A DNA stretch of 64,000 bases. It comes from an uncultured Clostridia bacterium. Its GTDB lineage: Bacteria > Bacillota > Clostridia > Christensenellales > Borkfalkiaceae. Both the position numbers and the translations under genes were made by a program. The notes under the pieces were generated by a model. That model was not told the origin of the DNA. It searched no databases and was given only the letters and a program-made list of their open reading frames with translations. The DNA lies in NCBI GenBank assembly GCA_947589285.1, contig CANPZV010000003.1, positions 1 to 64,000 of the forward strand. The letters run 5' to 3'. Below are positions 18,553 to 27,223 of the stretch, piece after piece. Position 1 is the first letter of the stretch; each line of letters opens with the position of its first letter.

Positions 18553-19794
18553 ATGGGAAAAACAAAAGAAGGGCGTTCAAAGATCCCAAAGATCCTTCTG
18601 ATCGTCACTGCCGCCCTCCTCTTCGTCTGTGCGGCGGCCGCAGTGCTTTGGGGCTGCCTCGGGCTGTTCGGCTACGGCGTTCGGATCGTCATGTCCTCGT
18701 CGATGGAGAGCGGGACAAACGTCTCCGACGGCGGACGTATACGGGAGATCCGCAGGGGGAGCCTCATCGTCATGGAGCTTCTTCCGAGCGATGAGACCGC
18801 GCGGGAGGCCTTTTATTCGCAGATCCGCACGGGCGACGTTCTGACCTTTGAGTACAAGATCGCGGGCAAGAACGTTGAGGTCACGCACAGGGTGAAGGAG
18901 ATCGGCCGAAGCGGGGAGGGGTACCTCTTCGTCATGCAAGGCGACAACGGGCAACTCGCGGGGACGCAGACGATCGACACGGCCGCAGGCGGGGACCGCA
19001 TCGTCGGCAAGGTCGTCTATTGCAGTTTCGCGCTCGGCGTCCTCGTCTGTATTCTGCGCGATCCCCTCTTTCTCATCGGCATATGCGCCGTCTTTCTGTG
19101 CGCGGCGGCGTTCAAAAGGCGTCAAAAGAGGCCGCCAAAGGCGCGAAAGTCCCTCCGCGGTGGAGGGAAAATGAAAAAAAGGATAGTTGCAGTTCTTCTC
19201 GTGCTTGTCATCTGCTGTTTTGCGTTCACCGTCGGCGCAACGTACGCCCTGCTTGACGAGATGATCCCCATGCGGAGCCACCTCACCGCGGGTTCGCTCA
19301 AAGTGACCCTCGTGCGGCAGAGGCTCACCACAGTCAACATCGATGACAGCGGGGTCCTGAAAAGCATTGTGGACGAGGCAGACAAGGATTTTACCGCAGA
19401 CACGCAGGAGAATATTTTCGGGCTTGCAGATGGGATGACCGTCGTCCCCGGCAGCAGTTTTACCGCAGAAATGAACATCAAAAACGACGGCGACGTGGCG
19501 TTTTTTTACTATGTTGAAGTGTATTTCAACGCGATCGTGAGCGATACGACCTTTGCGTCGATGCTCAAACTCACGGCGGAATCGGAAAAGAACGTCAGAC
19601 AGGAGACGCTCATCAGGGACGGGCTGACATTGGGCGACGACGGGACGGGACTTGGCACGGTCGAAGCGGGCGGCGAAGAGAACTTTACCGTCAGGCTCGA
19701 ATTTCTCAGCGATGAAAACAACAACAAAGCGGAAGGAAAGTTCGTCCTGTTCGACCTCCGCGTCCATGCCGTCCAGATGATCGGTACGGAATAG
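18553..19794 (+). CDS. Fusion: SipW/ER-type signal peptidase I + TasA/CalY-like secreted protein
   Basis: One ORF: N-terminal TM, VMSSSMESG (Ser), VTHRVKEIG (His), C-terminal TM, KRRQKRPPKARKSLRGGGK linker, then MKKRIVAVLLVLVICCFAFTVGATYALLDE signal peptide and SHLTAGSLKVTL...VPGSSFTAEMNIKNDGDVAFFYYVEV. Confidence 0.85.
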   Translation: MGKTKEGRSKIPKILLIVTAALLFVCAAAAVLWGCLGLFGYGVRIVMSSSMESGTNVSDGGRIREIRRGSLIVMELLPSDETAREAFYSQIRTGDVLTFEYKIAGKNVEVTHRVKEIGRSGEGYLFVMQGDNGQLAGTQTIDTAAGGDRIVGKVVYCSFALGVLVCILRDPLFLIGICAVFLCAAAFKRRQKRPPKARKSLRGGGKMKKRIVAVLLVLVICCFAFTVGATYALLDEMIPMRSHLTAGSLKVTLVRQRLTTVNIDDSGVLKSIVDEADKDFTADTQENIFGLADGMTVVPGSSFTAEMNIKNDGDVAFFYYVEVYFNAIVSDTTFASMLKLTAESEKNVRQETLIRDGLTLGDDGTGLGTVEAGGEENFTVRLEFLSDENNNKAEGKFVLFDLRVHAVQMIGTE

Positions 19795-19837
19795 AGTTTC
19801 CGCAGTGCGGCGGGGCCTCGCCCCGCCGTGCTTTTTT

Positions 19838-20370
19838 ATGGACTTCGTTCACGGGATTCTTCCCCTTCGGCAAGCTCAGGGTCAGAATGACGCGGGGTCC
19901 CCTCGCTGCCCCATGTTTCTGTGTCGCGTCATGTTGAGGCGAAGCCGAAACATCCCGAAGAACGAAGTCCGTACCTTCCTCTTCGGGATTCTTCGCTCCG
20001 CTCTGAATGACGCGGGAAGATGCAAACACCCCCTTCCCTACCCTCCCCCCTCAAGTATAAGGGGGGAGGCGCGGTTCCGCGCTTTCCCGCCTGCCCCCTT
20101 TTCAAGGGGGCGGGGTAGGGGTGGGGGTGCCTCGCTGCCCCTTTTAGGGGAAGTCCCGAGCTTGCGAGGGAAAGGGGTTTTGAAACCCCTCTGTCTCTTC
20201 GTGACATCTCCCCTAAGAGGTGCGACAAGGGGACTCCGTTCAGGGGATCCTTCGCTTCGCTCAGGATGAGCGGTTTTCGGCTCTCGCTCATTCTGAGGGT
20301 CCCCCCGAAGAATCCCCTTGGTCGATGCCCCCCCACCACCGCCTTCGGCGGAGCCTCCCCCCCAAGGGGT
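19838..20370. repeat. Cluster of GC-rich modular intergenic repeats (region A)
   Basis: Modules cctcccccctcaagtataaggggggagg, gcccccttttcaagggggcggggtaggggtggggg, cgctgccccttttagggg...ggggttttgaaacccctctgtc and gattcttccccttcggcaagctcagggtcagaatga recur elsewhere in the window. Confidence 0.85.
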
Positions 20371-20384
20371 AGGCTTTTTATCAC

Positions 20385-20438
20385 AAAGAAAAGGCAACCC
20401 TGTGGGGTTGCCCTCTCTTTGGTGCGCCGTAAGGAACT
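20385..20438. repeat. Partial duplicate of tRNA-Arg 3' end plus its terminator
   Basis: 54 bp aaagaaaaggcaacc[c/t]tgtggggttgccctctctttggtgcgccgtaaggaact, one mismatch to 20535-20588. Confidence 0.9.
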
Positions 20439-20455
20439 ACTTCGTCGCTTCGCTC

Positions 20456-20498
20456 CTCGTGCCGCCCTTCGACGCCATAAAGAACGTGCGGGCGGGGC
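20456..20498. repeat. 43-bp repeat, copy 1
   Basis: ctcgtgccgcccttcgacgccataaagaacgtgcgggcggggc; exact reverse complement at 43120-43162. Confidence 0.9.
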
Positions 20499-20540
20499 GA
20501 ATCCCGAAGGGATCCTCGCCCTTCGCAACACACCAAAGAA

Positions 20541-20562
20541 AAGGCAACCTTGTGGGGTTGCC
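20541..20562 (-). terminator. Terminator hairpin downstream of tRNA-Arg
   Basis: Minus strand GGCAACCCCACAAGGTTGCC followed by TTTTCTTT. Confidence 0.75.
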
Positions 20563-20569
20563 CTCTCTT

Positions 20570-20646
20570 TGGTGCGCCGTAAGGAACTCGAATCCCTAGC
20601 CTTTGGTTCCGTAGACCAACGCTCTATCCAATTGAGCTAACGGCGC
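20570..20646 (-). tRNA. tRNA-Arg (anticodon ACG), CCA encoded
   Basis: Reverse complement GCGCCGTTAGCTCAATTGGATAGAGCGTTGGTCTACGGAACCAAAGGCTAGGGATTCGAGTTCCTTACGGCGCACCA; 7-bp acceptor stem pairs. Confidence 0.95.
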
Positions 20647-20855
20647 GTATCTTCAATTACCCGACTATTATATCCCTATCCATGCGATTTGTCAACGATT
20701 TTTGCGGCTCCTTCAAAGATTTTTTCGCCGCTTTCGTGAAAGCACATTGCGTCCTTTCCCTCGATGATCCCAATCGCCCTTTTTCGGCGTTTTTCGACAA
20801 AATCAGACCTTTTTCTGCCCTCTGCGCCCTTTATAATGAGCCTACGGAGCGGCAA

Positions 20856-21692
20856 ATGGAAGTCTATGTGGAATATGCCTTTGCGGAAAATTTCATCCTC
20901 GACCTTCTCCTTATATTCCTCTCCGTAAAGTGTGCGCGGGCGGAGAGCGGCGCGTTCCGTCTCCCCCTCTCCGCGGCGGTGGGTGCAGCCGAAGCCGTCG
21001 CCTTTCCCCTCCTCCCCCTGCCCGTCTGGGCGGCCTATCTCGTCAAGTTCTTCGGCGGAGCCATTCTCCCCGTCCTTGCCGTGAAAAAGGGGACAAAAAA
21101 GACGTATTTCGTGGCCCTTGTCTCCTTTTTCGGCCTGACCTTCGCCCTCGGGGGGCTGCTGACGGCCGCCTATTCTTTCTTCAACGCGCCCTATGCGGAG
21201 GGGAACGGGTATCTCGTGGAGGCGGCTCCCGTCGGGCTTGTCTTGGGGCTTGCGGGGCTGTTCGGCGTCGCGGTGTTCTACCTCTCCCGCAGTCTCTACC
21301 GATACAGAAAACTCAAACGGTGTCTCTTTGCGGCGGAGCTGAGCAGCGGCGGCAGGACGGTGCATTGCAAGGCCTTGGCGGACACGGGGAACTGTCTCTC
21401 CTTCCGCGGCCGCCCCGTGAACGTCATCGCCCCGACGGCCGCCCTCGCCCTCTTCCGCGAAGAAAGATCTCCCCTCGGCAGGATCGCCCTCTCGACCGTG
21501 AGCGGGACGCGGGAAGCTCCCGTCTTTGCCTGCCGCCTCAAACTCGGCGACGCCCTCTTTGAGGAAGCCCTCTTTGCCGTGGGCGACGTCCTTTCCAAGG
21601 AATATCAGATCGTCCTGCATACATCCTATCTGGAGGAAAACCATGAAGCTCCTGAAAGCTCTGCAAAACTTGTTGCGGAAGATAAAAGGTGA
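20856..21692 (+). CDS. spoIIGA: Sigma-E processing peptidase SpoIIGA
   Basis: [21 protein letters not shown], five TMs, [10 protein letters not shown] aspartic-protease motif; directly upstream of sigE. Confidence 0.92.
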   Translation: MEVYVEYAFAENFILDLLLIFLSVKCARAESGAFRLPLSAAVGAAEAVAFPLLPLPVWAAYLVKFFGGAILPVLAVKKGTKKTYFVALVSFFGLTFALGGLLTAAYSFFNAPYAEGNGYLVEAAPVGLVLGLAGLFGVAVFYLSRSLYRYRKLKRCLFAAELSSGGRTVHCKALADTGNCLSFRGRPVNVIAPTAALALFREERSPLGRIALSTVSGTREAPVFACRLKLGDALFEEALFAVGDVLSKEYQIVLHTSYLEENHEAPESSAKLVAEDKR

Positions 21693-22350
21693 GAACGTCG
21701 TCCACTATCTGTGCGGGAGCGAGGCACTGCCCCTCCCCCTCTCGCAGGAGGAGGAGAGCGAAATGCTCGCAAAGCTCGAGAGCGGAACGGACGCCGAGCA
21801 GGTCCGCGCAAGTCTCATCGAACACAACCTGCGCCTCGTCGTATACATCTCCCGCAAGTTCGAAAACACGGGCGTGGAGGCCGACGACCTCATCTCTATC
21901 GGGACGATCGGTCTCATCAAGGCCATCAACTCCTTCCGCACGGACAAGAACATCAAACTCGCGACGTATGCCTCGCGCTGTATCGAGAACGAGATCCTGA
22001 TGTATCTGCGCCGCACGGTGAAACTAAAGAGCGAGATCTCCTTCGACGAACCCCTCAACACCGATTTCGAGGGGAATGAACTGCTCCTCTCCGACGTCCT
22101 CGGCACGGACAGCGACACCGTTTACGGGGGCGTGGAGTCGAGCGTCGAGAAGGAACTCCTCAAAGAGGCCCTGATGAAGCTCCCCGACAGGGAGAGGAAG
22201 ATCATGTACATGCGGTTCGGCCTCGGCGGGCAGGAGGAGATGACGCAGAAGGACGTGGCCGACGCGCTCGGCATCTCGCAGAGCTACATCTCCCGCCTCG
22301 AAAAGAAGATCATCGAGCGGCTGAAAAAGGAGATCTCCAAACTCGTATAA
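21643..22350 (+). CDS. sigE: RNA polymerase sporulation sigma factor SigE
   Basis: [38 protein letters not shown]...; sigma-70 regions 2-4; SD GGAGG. Confidence 0.94.
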   Translation: MKLLKALQNLLRKIKGENVVHYLCGSEALPLPLSQEEESEMLAKLESGTDAEQVRASLIEHNLRLVVYISRKFENTGVEADDLISIGTIGLIKAINSFRTDKNIKLATYASRCIENEILMYLRRTVKLKSEISFDEPLNTDFEGNELLLSDVLGTDSDTVYGGVESSVEKELLKEALMKLPDRERKIMYMRFGLGGQEEMTQKDVADALGISQSYISRLEKKIIERLKKEISKLV

Positions 22351-22424
22351 TTTTTTCGGGAAATACAGATACTTTTGTCTCCGAACGGTCTACATAGGGA
22401 CTGAGGTCCTTACGGAGGTGAAAG

Positions 22425-23198
22425 ATGTTAAGTAAAGTCGTGATCTGCGGCGTCGATACGACGGGTCTGCCCAAGCTCTCCGCAAAGGAGATGAGCGAGC
22501 TGATGATCCAGCTCAAGGCGGGCGACGAGGCCGCGCGGGAGAAGTTCATCATCGGGAATATGCGCCTTGTCCTCTCCCTCGTCAAACGGTTCTGGGCGAA
22601 GAATGCCAACGCCGACGACGTGTTTCAGGCGGGCTGCGTGGGGCTGATCAAGGCCATCGACAACTTCAATTTGGATTTCAACGTGAAGTTCTCCACCTAC
22701 GCCGTCCCCATGATCCTCGGCGAGATCAAGCGGTACCTGCGGGACGGGAATTCTCTCCGCGTCTCCCGCTCCATCCGTGATACGGCCTACCGCATCCTCA
22801 AAGTCAGGGAGAGCATCGAGGAGCGGGACGAGGAGGCCACGATCGAGAAGATCGCCGCCGAAATGCAGGTGAAGGAGAGTGAGGTCGTCTACGCGCTCGA
22901 CGCCATCTCCGATCCCGTCTCCCTCTATGAGCCGATCTACAACAAGTCGGGCGACACGCTCGAGCTTTTGGACCAGCTCTATGACGAGACGCAGAGCGAC
23001 GAGATCTGGACGGAGCATGTCGCCCTGCGCGAGGCCATCAACCGCCTGACAGACAGGGAGAAAAAGATCCTCATGCTCCGCTACTACGAGGGCAAGACGC
23101 AGACGGAGATCTCTGCGGAGGTCGGTATCTCGCAGGCGCAGGTCTCCCGCCTCGAAAAGAACGCCCTCGCGTCGGTCAGGAAGGAGATCTCGCTGTAA
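22425..23198 (+). CDS. sigG: RNA polymerase sporulation sigma factor SigG
   Basis: KVVICGVDTTGLPKLSAKEMSELM...; spoIIGA-sigE-sigG order; SD GGAGG. Confidence 0.94.
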   Translation: MLSKVVICGVDTTGLPKLSAKEMSELMIQLKAGDEAAREKFIIGNMRLVLSLVKRFWAKNANADDVFQAGCVGLIKAIDNFNLDFNVKFSTYAVPMILGEIKRYLRDGNSLRVSRSIRDTAYRILKVRESIEERDEEATIEKIAAEMQVKESEVVYALDAISDPVSLYEPIYNKSGDTLELLDQLYDETQSDEIWTEHVALREAINRLTDREKKILMLRYYEGKTQTEISAEVGISQAQVSRLEKNALASVRKEISL

Positions 23199-23224
23199 AG
23201 CAAACGCAGTTCGGCAAATATCAA

Positions 23225-23262
23225 GTGCGCCCGCGGACAATCTGTCCGCGGGCGCAGATTTT
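23225..23262 (+). terminator. Terminator after sigG
   Basis: tgcgcccgcggacaatctgtccgcgggcgcagatttta. Confidence 0.7.
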
Positions 23263-23278
23263 ATATCGGCTCACAAAG

Positions 23279-24145
23279 TCAATTCCGAAGCGCGTTCAGT
23301 ACGTCGTCAATGTCGGCGTCGATGAGGAGAGAGCGGGACGCGATCTCCTGCGGGGCGTAGACCTCCCCCATGTTGACGCAGGCGTAGACGGCCTTCGGGT
23401 TTTCCGCCGCCATCCTCCAAAAGGGATATTTGATGATGACGGGCGTATTGTACCCCACGCCGAGTTCCAAAAAGAGGGAATTTTTGCCGCGCGCCCCCGC
23501 CAAAAATTCCCGATACCGCCCGCATGCGGCGTGCCAGCCGCCGTCCTCGACGAACGTATCGTCGGCGCGCAAATTCATCGCCATGGGCTTTCCGCAGACG
23601 GGACAGCGCGGAATGAGTTCGGACGGGATCTTCATATCCCGTTGCTCCGCTACCATGCGGCGGATAGCTTCCTCGTTGTCGTACGTCTTATTATGGCAAG
23701 GCACGGAGCATTGGAACAGCCCGTAGTCCCCCTGCGTATAGAAGAGCCGCCTCTTATCAAAGCCCGCCTTCTGAAAGCAGTGATCCACATTGGTGGTGAT
23801 GACGAAGTAGTCCTTGTCCTTCACAAGGTCAAAAAGTTCTCGGTAGACAGGCTTAGGCGGGTCCATATAGCGGTTGACGAGGATATACCGCGACCAATAC
23901 GCCCAATGTTCTTCGGGCGTTTTGTAGGGATAGAAGCCGCCCGCATACATATCGCGGAAGCCGTACTTTTTTCCGAAGTCGGAGAAATATTTTTCAAAGC
24001 GTTCGCCCGAATAGGTAAATCCCGCTGCCGTGGAAAGTCCCGCTCCCGCGCCGATCACAACAAAATCGGCAGAGAAAATCGCCGCTTTCAAGCGTTCGAT
24101 ACCCGACGCAAAGTCTTTCTTGTCTTTTATTTTACTTGAAATCAT
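23279..24145 (-). CDS. Sir2 family protein, class M-like (SirTM)
   Basis: VVIGAGAGLSTAAGFTYSG...VITTNVDHCFQKAGFDKRRLFYTQGDYGLFQCSVPCHNKTYDNE resembles SirTM ADP-ribosyltransferases. Confidence 0.8.
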   Translation of the reverse strand: MISSKIKDKKDFASGIERLKAAIFSADFVVIGAGAGLSTAAGFTYSGERFEKYFSDFGKKYGFRDMYAGGFYPYKTPEEHWAYWSRYILVNRYMDPPKPVYRELFDLVKDKDYFVITTNVDHCFQKAGFDKRRLFYTQGDYGLFQCSVPCHNKTYDNEEAIRRMVAEQRDMKIPSELIPRCPVCGKPMAMNLRADDTFVEDGGWHAACGRYREFLAGARGKNSLFLELGVGYNTPVIIKYPFWRMAAENPKAVYACVNMGEVYAPQEIASRSLLIDADIDDVLNALRN

Positions 24146-24292
24146 ATTCTCGCCTTTATTATTTAATTTCGTTCTTTGAACGAGTATTGTAACACATATT
24201 TTGCCCGACGTCCCGATTCATACAAATCTATTAGACTGTAATAAAAAAGTGACCAACAATACTTTCTTTTTTGCTGTTACATCGTTTTTTGC

Positions 24293-24321
24293 TTGCAAAA
24301 GTCTTTTTTGTATGTTATAAT
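24293..24321 (+). promoter_or_regulatory. Sigma-A promoter of the HxlR-type regulator
   Basis: TTGCAA - 17 bp - TATAAT, followed by aaggagg. Confidence 0.8.
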
Positions 24322-24344
24322 CTATAAAAAAGGAGGAAATCATC

Positions 24345-24665
24345 ATGCTGACCAGAGAAGAACTTCCCGATTGCCCCGTGGCGACCACGGTACAGCTCAT
24401 CGGCAACAAGTGGAAACTGCTCATCATCCGCAATCTGCTCACCTCGCCGCAACGCTTTACGGAAATGCTGAAAACGATACCGATCAGCCAAAAGGTCCTG
24501 ACGGACAATTTACGCGCATTGGAGGAGGACGGTCTCGTCGAACGGGAGGTCTTTGCCGAAGTTCCCCCGCGCGTCGTGTATTCCCTCTCCCCGCTCGGAA
24601 TGACCCTGAAACCTATCCTCGACGAAATGAGGGATTGGGGCCTCGCCTATAAAACGAACAATTAG
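24345..24665 (+). CDS. HxlR family winged-helix regulator
   Basis: CPVATTVQLIGNKWKLLIIRNLLTSPQRFTEMLKTIPISQKVLTDNLRALEEDGLVERE; Cys near N-terminus. Confidence 0.93.
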   Translation: MLTREELPDCPVATTVQLIGNKWKLLIIRNLLTSPQRFTEMLKTIPISQKVLTDNLRALEEDGLVEREVFAEVPPRVVYSLSPLGMTLKPILDEMRDWGLAYKTNN

Positions 24666-24772
24666 AAAAACTTCATTTTTGTCACTGCGTCCGCGGATCG
24701 TTGTCCGCGGGCGCAGAATTGTATTCCGACCATTTTGGCATATCTGCGGGGAGCGGAGCATAGGATAATAAA

Positions 24773-24888
24773 TTATCCACAGAACGATGGCTTCTGTGGA
24801 TAACTTTTTTTGATTCTTTGTCGAAAAATGTCGAACGAACATTCGGAATGTGGAAATCAACAGAGTTTTTCACATGAATTGTGGATAA
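24773..24888. promoter_or_regulatory. Cluster of three exact DnaA boxes; two lie in a perfect hairpin
   Basis: TTATCCACA at 24773-24781 (+); TGTGGATAA at 24795-24803 and 24880-24888 (-). Confidence 0.55.
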
Positions 24889-24973
24889 CTTTTCTGTATT
24901 TATTTATCGGTTATGAATTTTTGTAGACCTTATGCCGTTTTGTCTACAACGTTCCACAAACAAATTTTCAGTC

Positions 24974-25489
24974 TTATACGTCGTGCAGAATGTAGGGCAT
25001 GAGCCGCTTGATCATGCTCAAAACTTCCTCTTCCGTCTCGGTGCAGCCGTTCTTCAGCCAGACCATCATGGTCTCGTTGATGAGCCATGTGAGAATATTG
25101 ACTGCATACTCCATCTCCTTCGCGTCGACGGCGATCTTCGCCTCAGACGCATTCGCAAGGTACAGCTCCTTGATACGGCTCCTGTGGTAGAAGCCGATGG
25201 AGTTGATGTCGTTGGAGAGGAAGGCGTTGTAGACGACCTCGGGGGAGCGGCGGAAGGCAGAAAGGCTCCCTTTTACGAACTCCTCCCACGAGGTGACGTC
25301 CTTCAGTTCCCGATAGAATTTGGACTCGAACACATGCACGACGAGGTCGTACTTGTCCTGATAATACTTATAGAAAGTCCCCTTGCAGATGCCAAGTTCG
25401 GCGATGATATCCTTGACATGGATGCTGTCGATCGACTTCTCCTTCAAGAGGTCCATCAGCGTATTTTCCAAAAAGAATTCGATCTTCAT
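24974..25489 (-). CDS. TetR family transcriptional regulator
   Basis: LLKEKSIDSIHVKDIIAELGICKGTFYKYYQDKYDLVVHVFESK TetR HTH. Confidence 0.9.
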   Translation of the reverse strand: MKIEFFLENTLMDLLKEKSIDSIHVKDIIAELGICKGTFYKYYQDKYDLVVHVFESKFYRELKDVTSWEEFVKGSLSAFRRSPEVVYNAFLSNDINSIGFYHRSRIKELYLANASEAKIAVDAKEMEYAVNILTWLINETMMVWLKNGCTETEEEVLSMIKRLMPYILHDV

Positions 25490-25498
25490 TCGTTCTCC

Positions 25499-27223
25499 TC
25501 ACCAATCAAAGGTAAAAATCGCGCAGTCGTCGAGCGTCTTTCCGTCGGCATGCAGTTTTCCCTCCCCGTCGAGCCGCAGATAGCGGCAGGTCGTAAAGGA
25601 GATGAAGGTGTAGCCGTATTCCGTCTGAACGGGATAGAACCGCGCCGCAGGGCCTTTCTCGCCGAGGAGGACGTCGTTCCCCGAAACGGTGAAATATTTG
25701 CCCGCCAAGGCGAGATAGACGGTGCCATCCTGCGCGGAATGGTATGTGACGGTGATCTGCTGCCCCGCATTGCGGTCGGGCGCGAGCCTCGGGACAATGC
25801 CGTCGGCATAGTAGGGATAGCTCGTTGCCGCGTCGAAGAACACATATCCCCTTGCCGCGAGGGGCGTCTGCGGAGGCACGGTGAGATAGTCCTTCATGAC
25901 GCTCTCGAGCGTCTTTTCGCCGAGGTCCACCTTGTGGATGTCCTCCGTCGTCCTGAGGCCCTCGAACTTTTTCAGAATGGTCTCATAGCTGTCGGTATGG
26001 GCGTTTACCTTGTCCACGGCGGGGATCGTGTAGATGCCCCATGCCGAGTTGCTCCAGGTATTGTTGATCTTATAGGTCCAGCTGTTCCAATGCCAGCCCT
26101 CGCGGTTCAGGAGGTCGAGGACATACGTCCACTGTTCGGGGTCGTTGTAGTTGTTGAATTCCCCCATGTGGATCGGCACGCCGAAGTTTTGGGAGGTGAT
26201 CCCCTCGATCTTCTCGTTCCAGCTCCGCCCATGCTCCGTGAACTGTCCCCCCTCTGCCATGCTCGTGTAGTGGTGGAAGGAGTACATGCAGTTCTCCCAG
26301 CCGTACTCTTCGGGGCGGGGAAGGTCCTTCCCGTCCCAGCATGCCTCAAAAATGACCATATGATCCCTGTCCTTCTCGCGGACGGCGTCATACAGCGCGT
26401 CAAAGACTTCGAAGTGGGTCTCGTTGGTGGTCCCCGCCTTCTCCCCGGGTTCGTTCAGAAGGTCGTACCCCGCCACGGCGGGATTGTCCTTATAGCGATC
26501 GGCGAGCGCGCGCCAGAGGTCGGCGGTGAGGCCGATCATGCGGGTGTTTTTGTAGAAGTTCACCTCCCATGCCGAATCAAAGGTCTGCCCGCTGTGGTCC
26601 TGCCCGTTCTGCGAGCCGTAGGCCCCGTGCATGTCGAGGATGGTATAGATGCCGTAGGAGGCGGCCTTCTCGATAAAGTTGTCGAGGGGCGTAAAGTCGT
26701 AATCCCCCGCGTTGTCGTAGCTGACGATGCTGTCAAAGTCCACCGTCATATAGGTAAAGGGCAGGCGGATGCAGTTCATCCCCATGGCGGCGCAGTTCTC
26801 GAAATCGACGTCGCTCCACCAGTCGTTTTGATAGGCTGTCCACAGCTTTTCTGCATCCTCCAGCCCGAACCGCTGAATAAAAACCTGCGAAATGGTCCGA
26901 AAATCACGGGTACGGATCCCGATCTCGTCGGTCGGGCCGCTGCTCGCGAAGCCGTTCATCCAATTTTCGGTGACGAACAGGCCGCCCGCGTTCACGCCGC
27001 GGAGCATGACCTCCTCCCCCCTCTTGTTCTTGACGACAGCCCCGTCCGCACGAAGAAAATCGTCGCTTTCAAGTGCGCGGACGACAGACCCGTCGTCCTT
27101 ATCCTTGTCCTCGTCGCCGCCCTGCAGATGCAGGCCGCCGCAAGCGGCAAGAAAAAGTGCCATGACGAAACCCATCGCCACGGCAAAGATGGACCGAATA
27201 CCCCCTCGGTTCGGATAACTCAT
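25499..27223 (-). CDS. Glycoside hydrolase family 5 (endoglucanase-like) lipoprotein with C-terminal beta-trefoil-like domain
   Basis: Lipobox FLAACGG; NCIRLPFTYM, LDMHGAYGSQNG, GYDLLNEPGEK, HYTSMAEGG; C-terminal GKYFTVSGNDVLLGEKGPAARFYPV. Confidence 0.88.
   Translation of the reverse strand: MSYPNRGGIRSIFAVAMGFVMALFLAACGGLHLQGGDEDKDKDDGSVVRALESDDFLRADGAVVKNKRGEEVMLRGVNAGGLFVTENWMNGFASSGPTDEIGIRTRDFRTISQVFIQRFGLEDAEKLWTAYQNDWWSDVDFENCAAMGMNCIRLPFTYMTVDFDSIVSYDNAGDYDFTPLDNFIEKAASYGIYTILDMHGAYGSQNGQDHSGQTFDSAWEVNFYKNTRMIGLTADLWRALADRYKDNPAVAGYDLLNEPGEKAGTTNETHFEVFDALYDAVREKDRDHMVIFEACWDGKDLPRPEEYGWENCMYSFHHYTSMAEGGQFTEHGRSWNEKIEGITSQNFGVPIHMGEFNNYNDPEQWTYVLDLLNREGWHWNSWTYKINNTWSNSAWGIYTIPAVDKVNAHTDSYETILKKFEGLRTTEDIHKVDLGEKTLESVMKDYLTVPPQTPLAARGYVFFDAATSYPYYADGIVPRLAPDRNAGQQITVTYHSAQDGTVYLALAGKYFTVSGNDVLLGEKGPAARFYPVQTEYGYTFISFTTCRYLRLDGEGKLHADGKTLDDCAIFTFDW

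Noticed and set aside
19838-20029. ORFs encoding MDFVHGILPLRQAQGQND... and similar (also 43352-43693)
   Set aside because: These are translations of the dispersed intergenic repeat modules, not credible proteins.
20266-20640. ORF containing ...KKRQPCGVALSLVRRKEL twice
   Set aside because: The repeated peptide is the translated tRNA-Arg 3' end plus terminator; not a real CDS.
24760-24960. Chromosomal origin oriC
   Set aside because: Only three exact DnaA boxes, no dnaA/dnaN adjacent, no switch in overall gene strand at this point.
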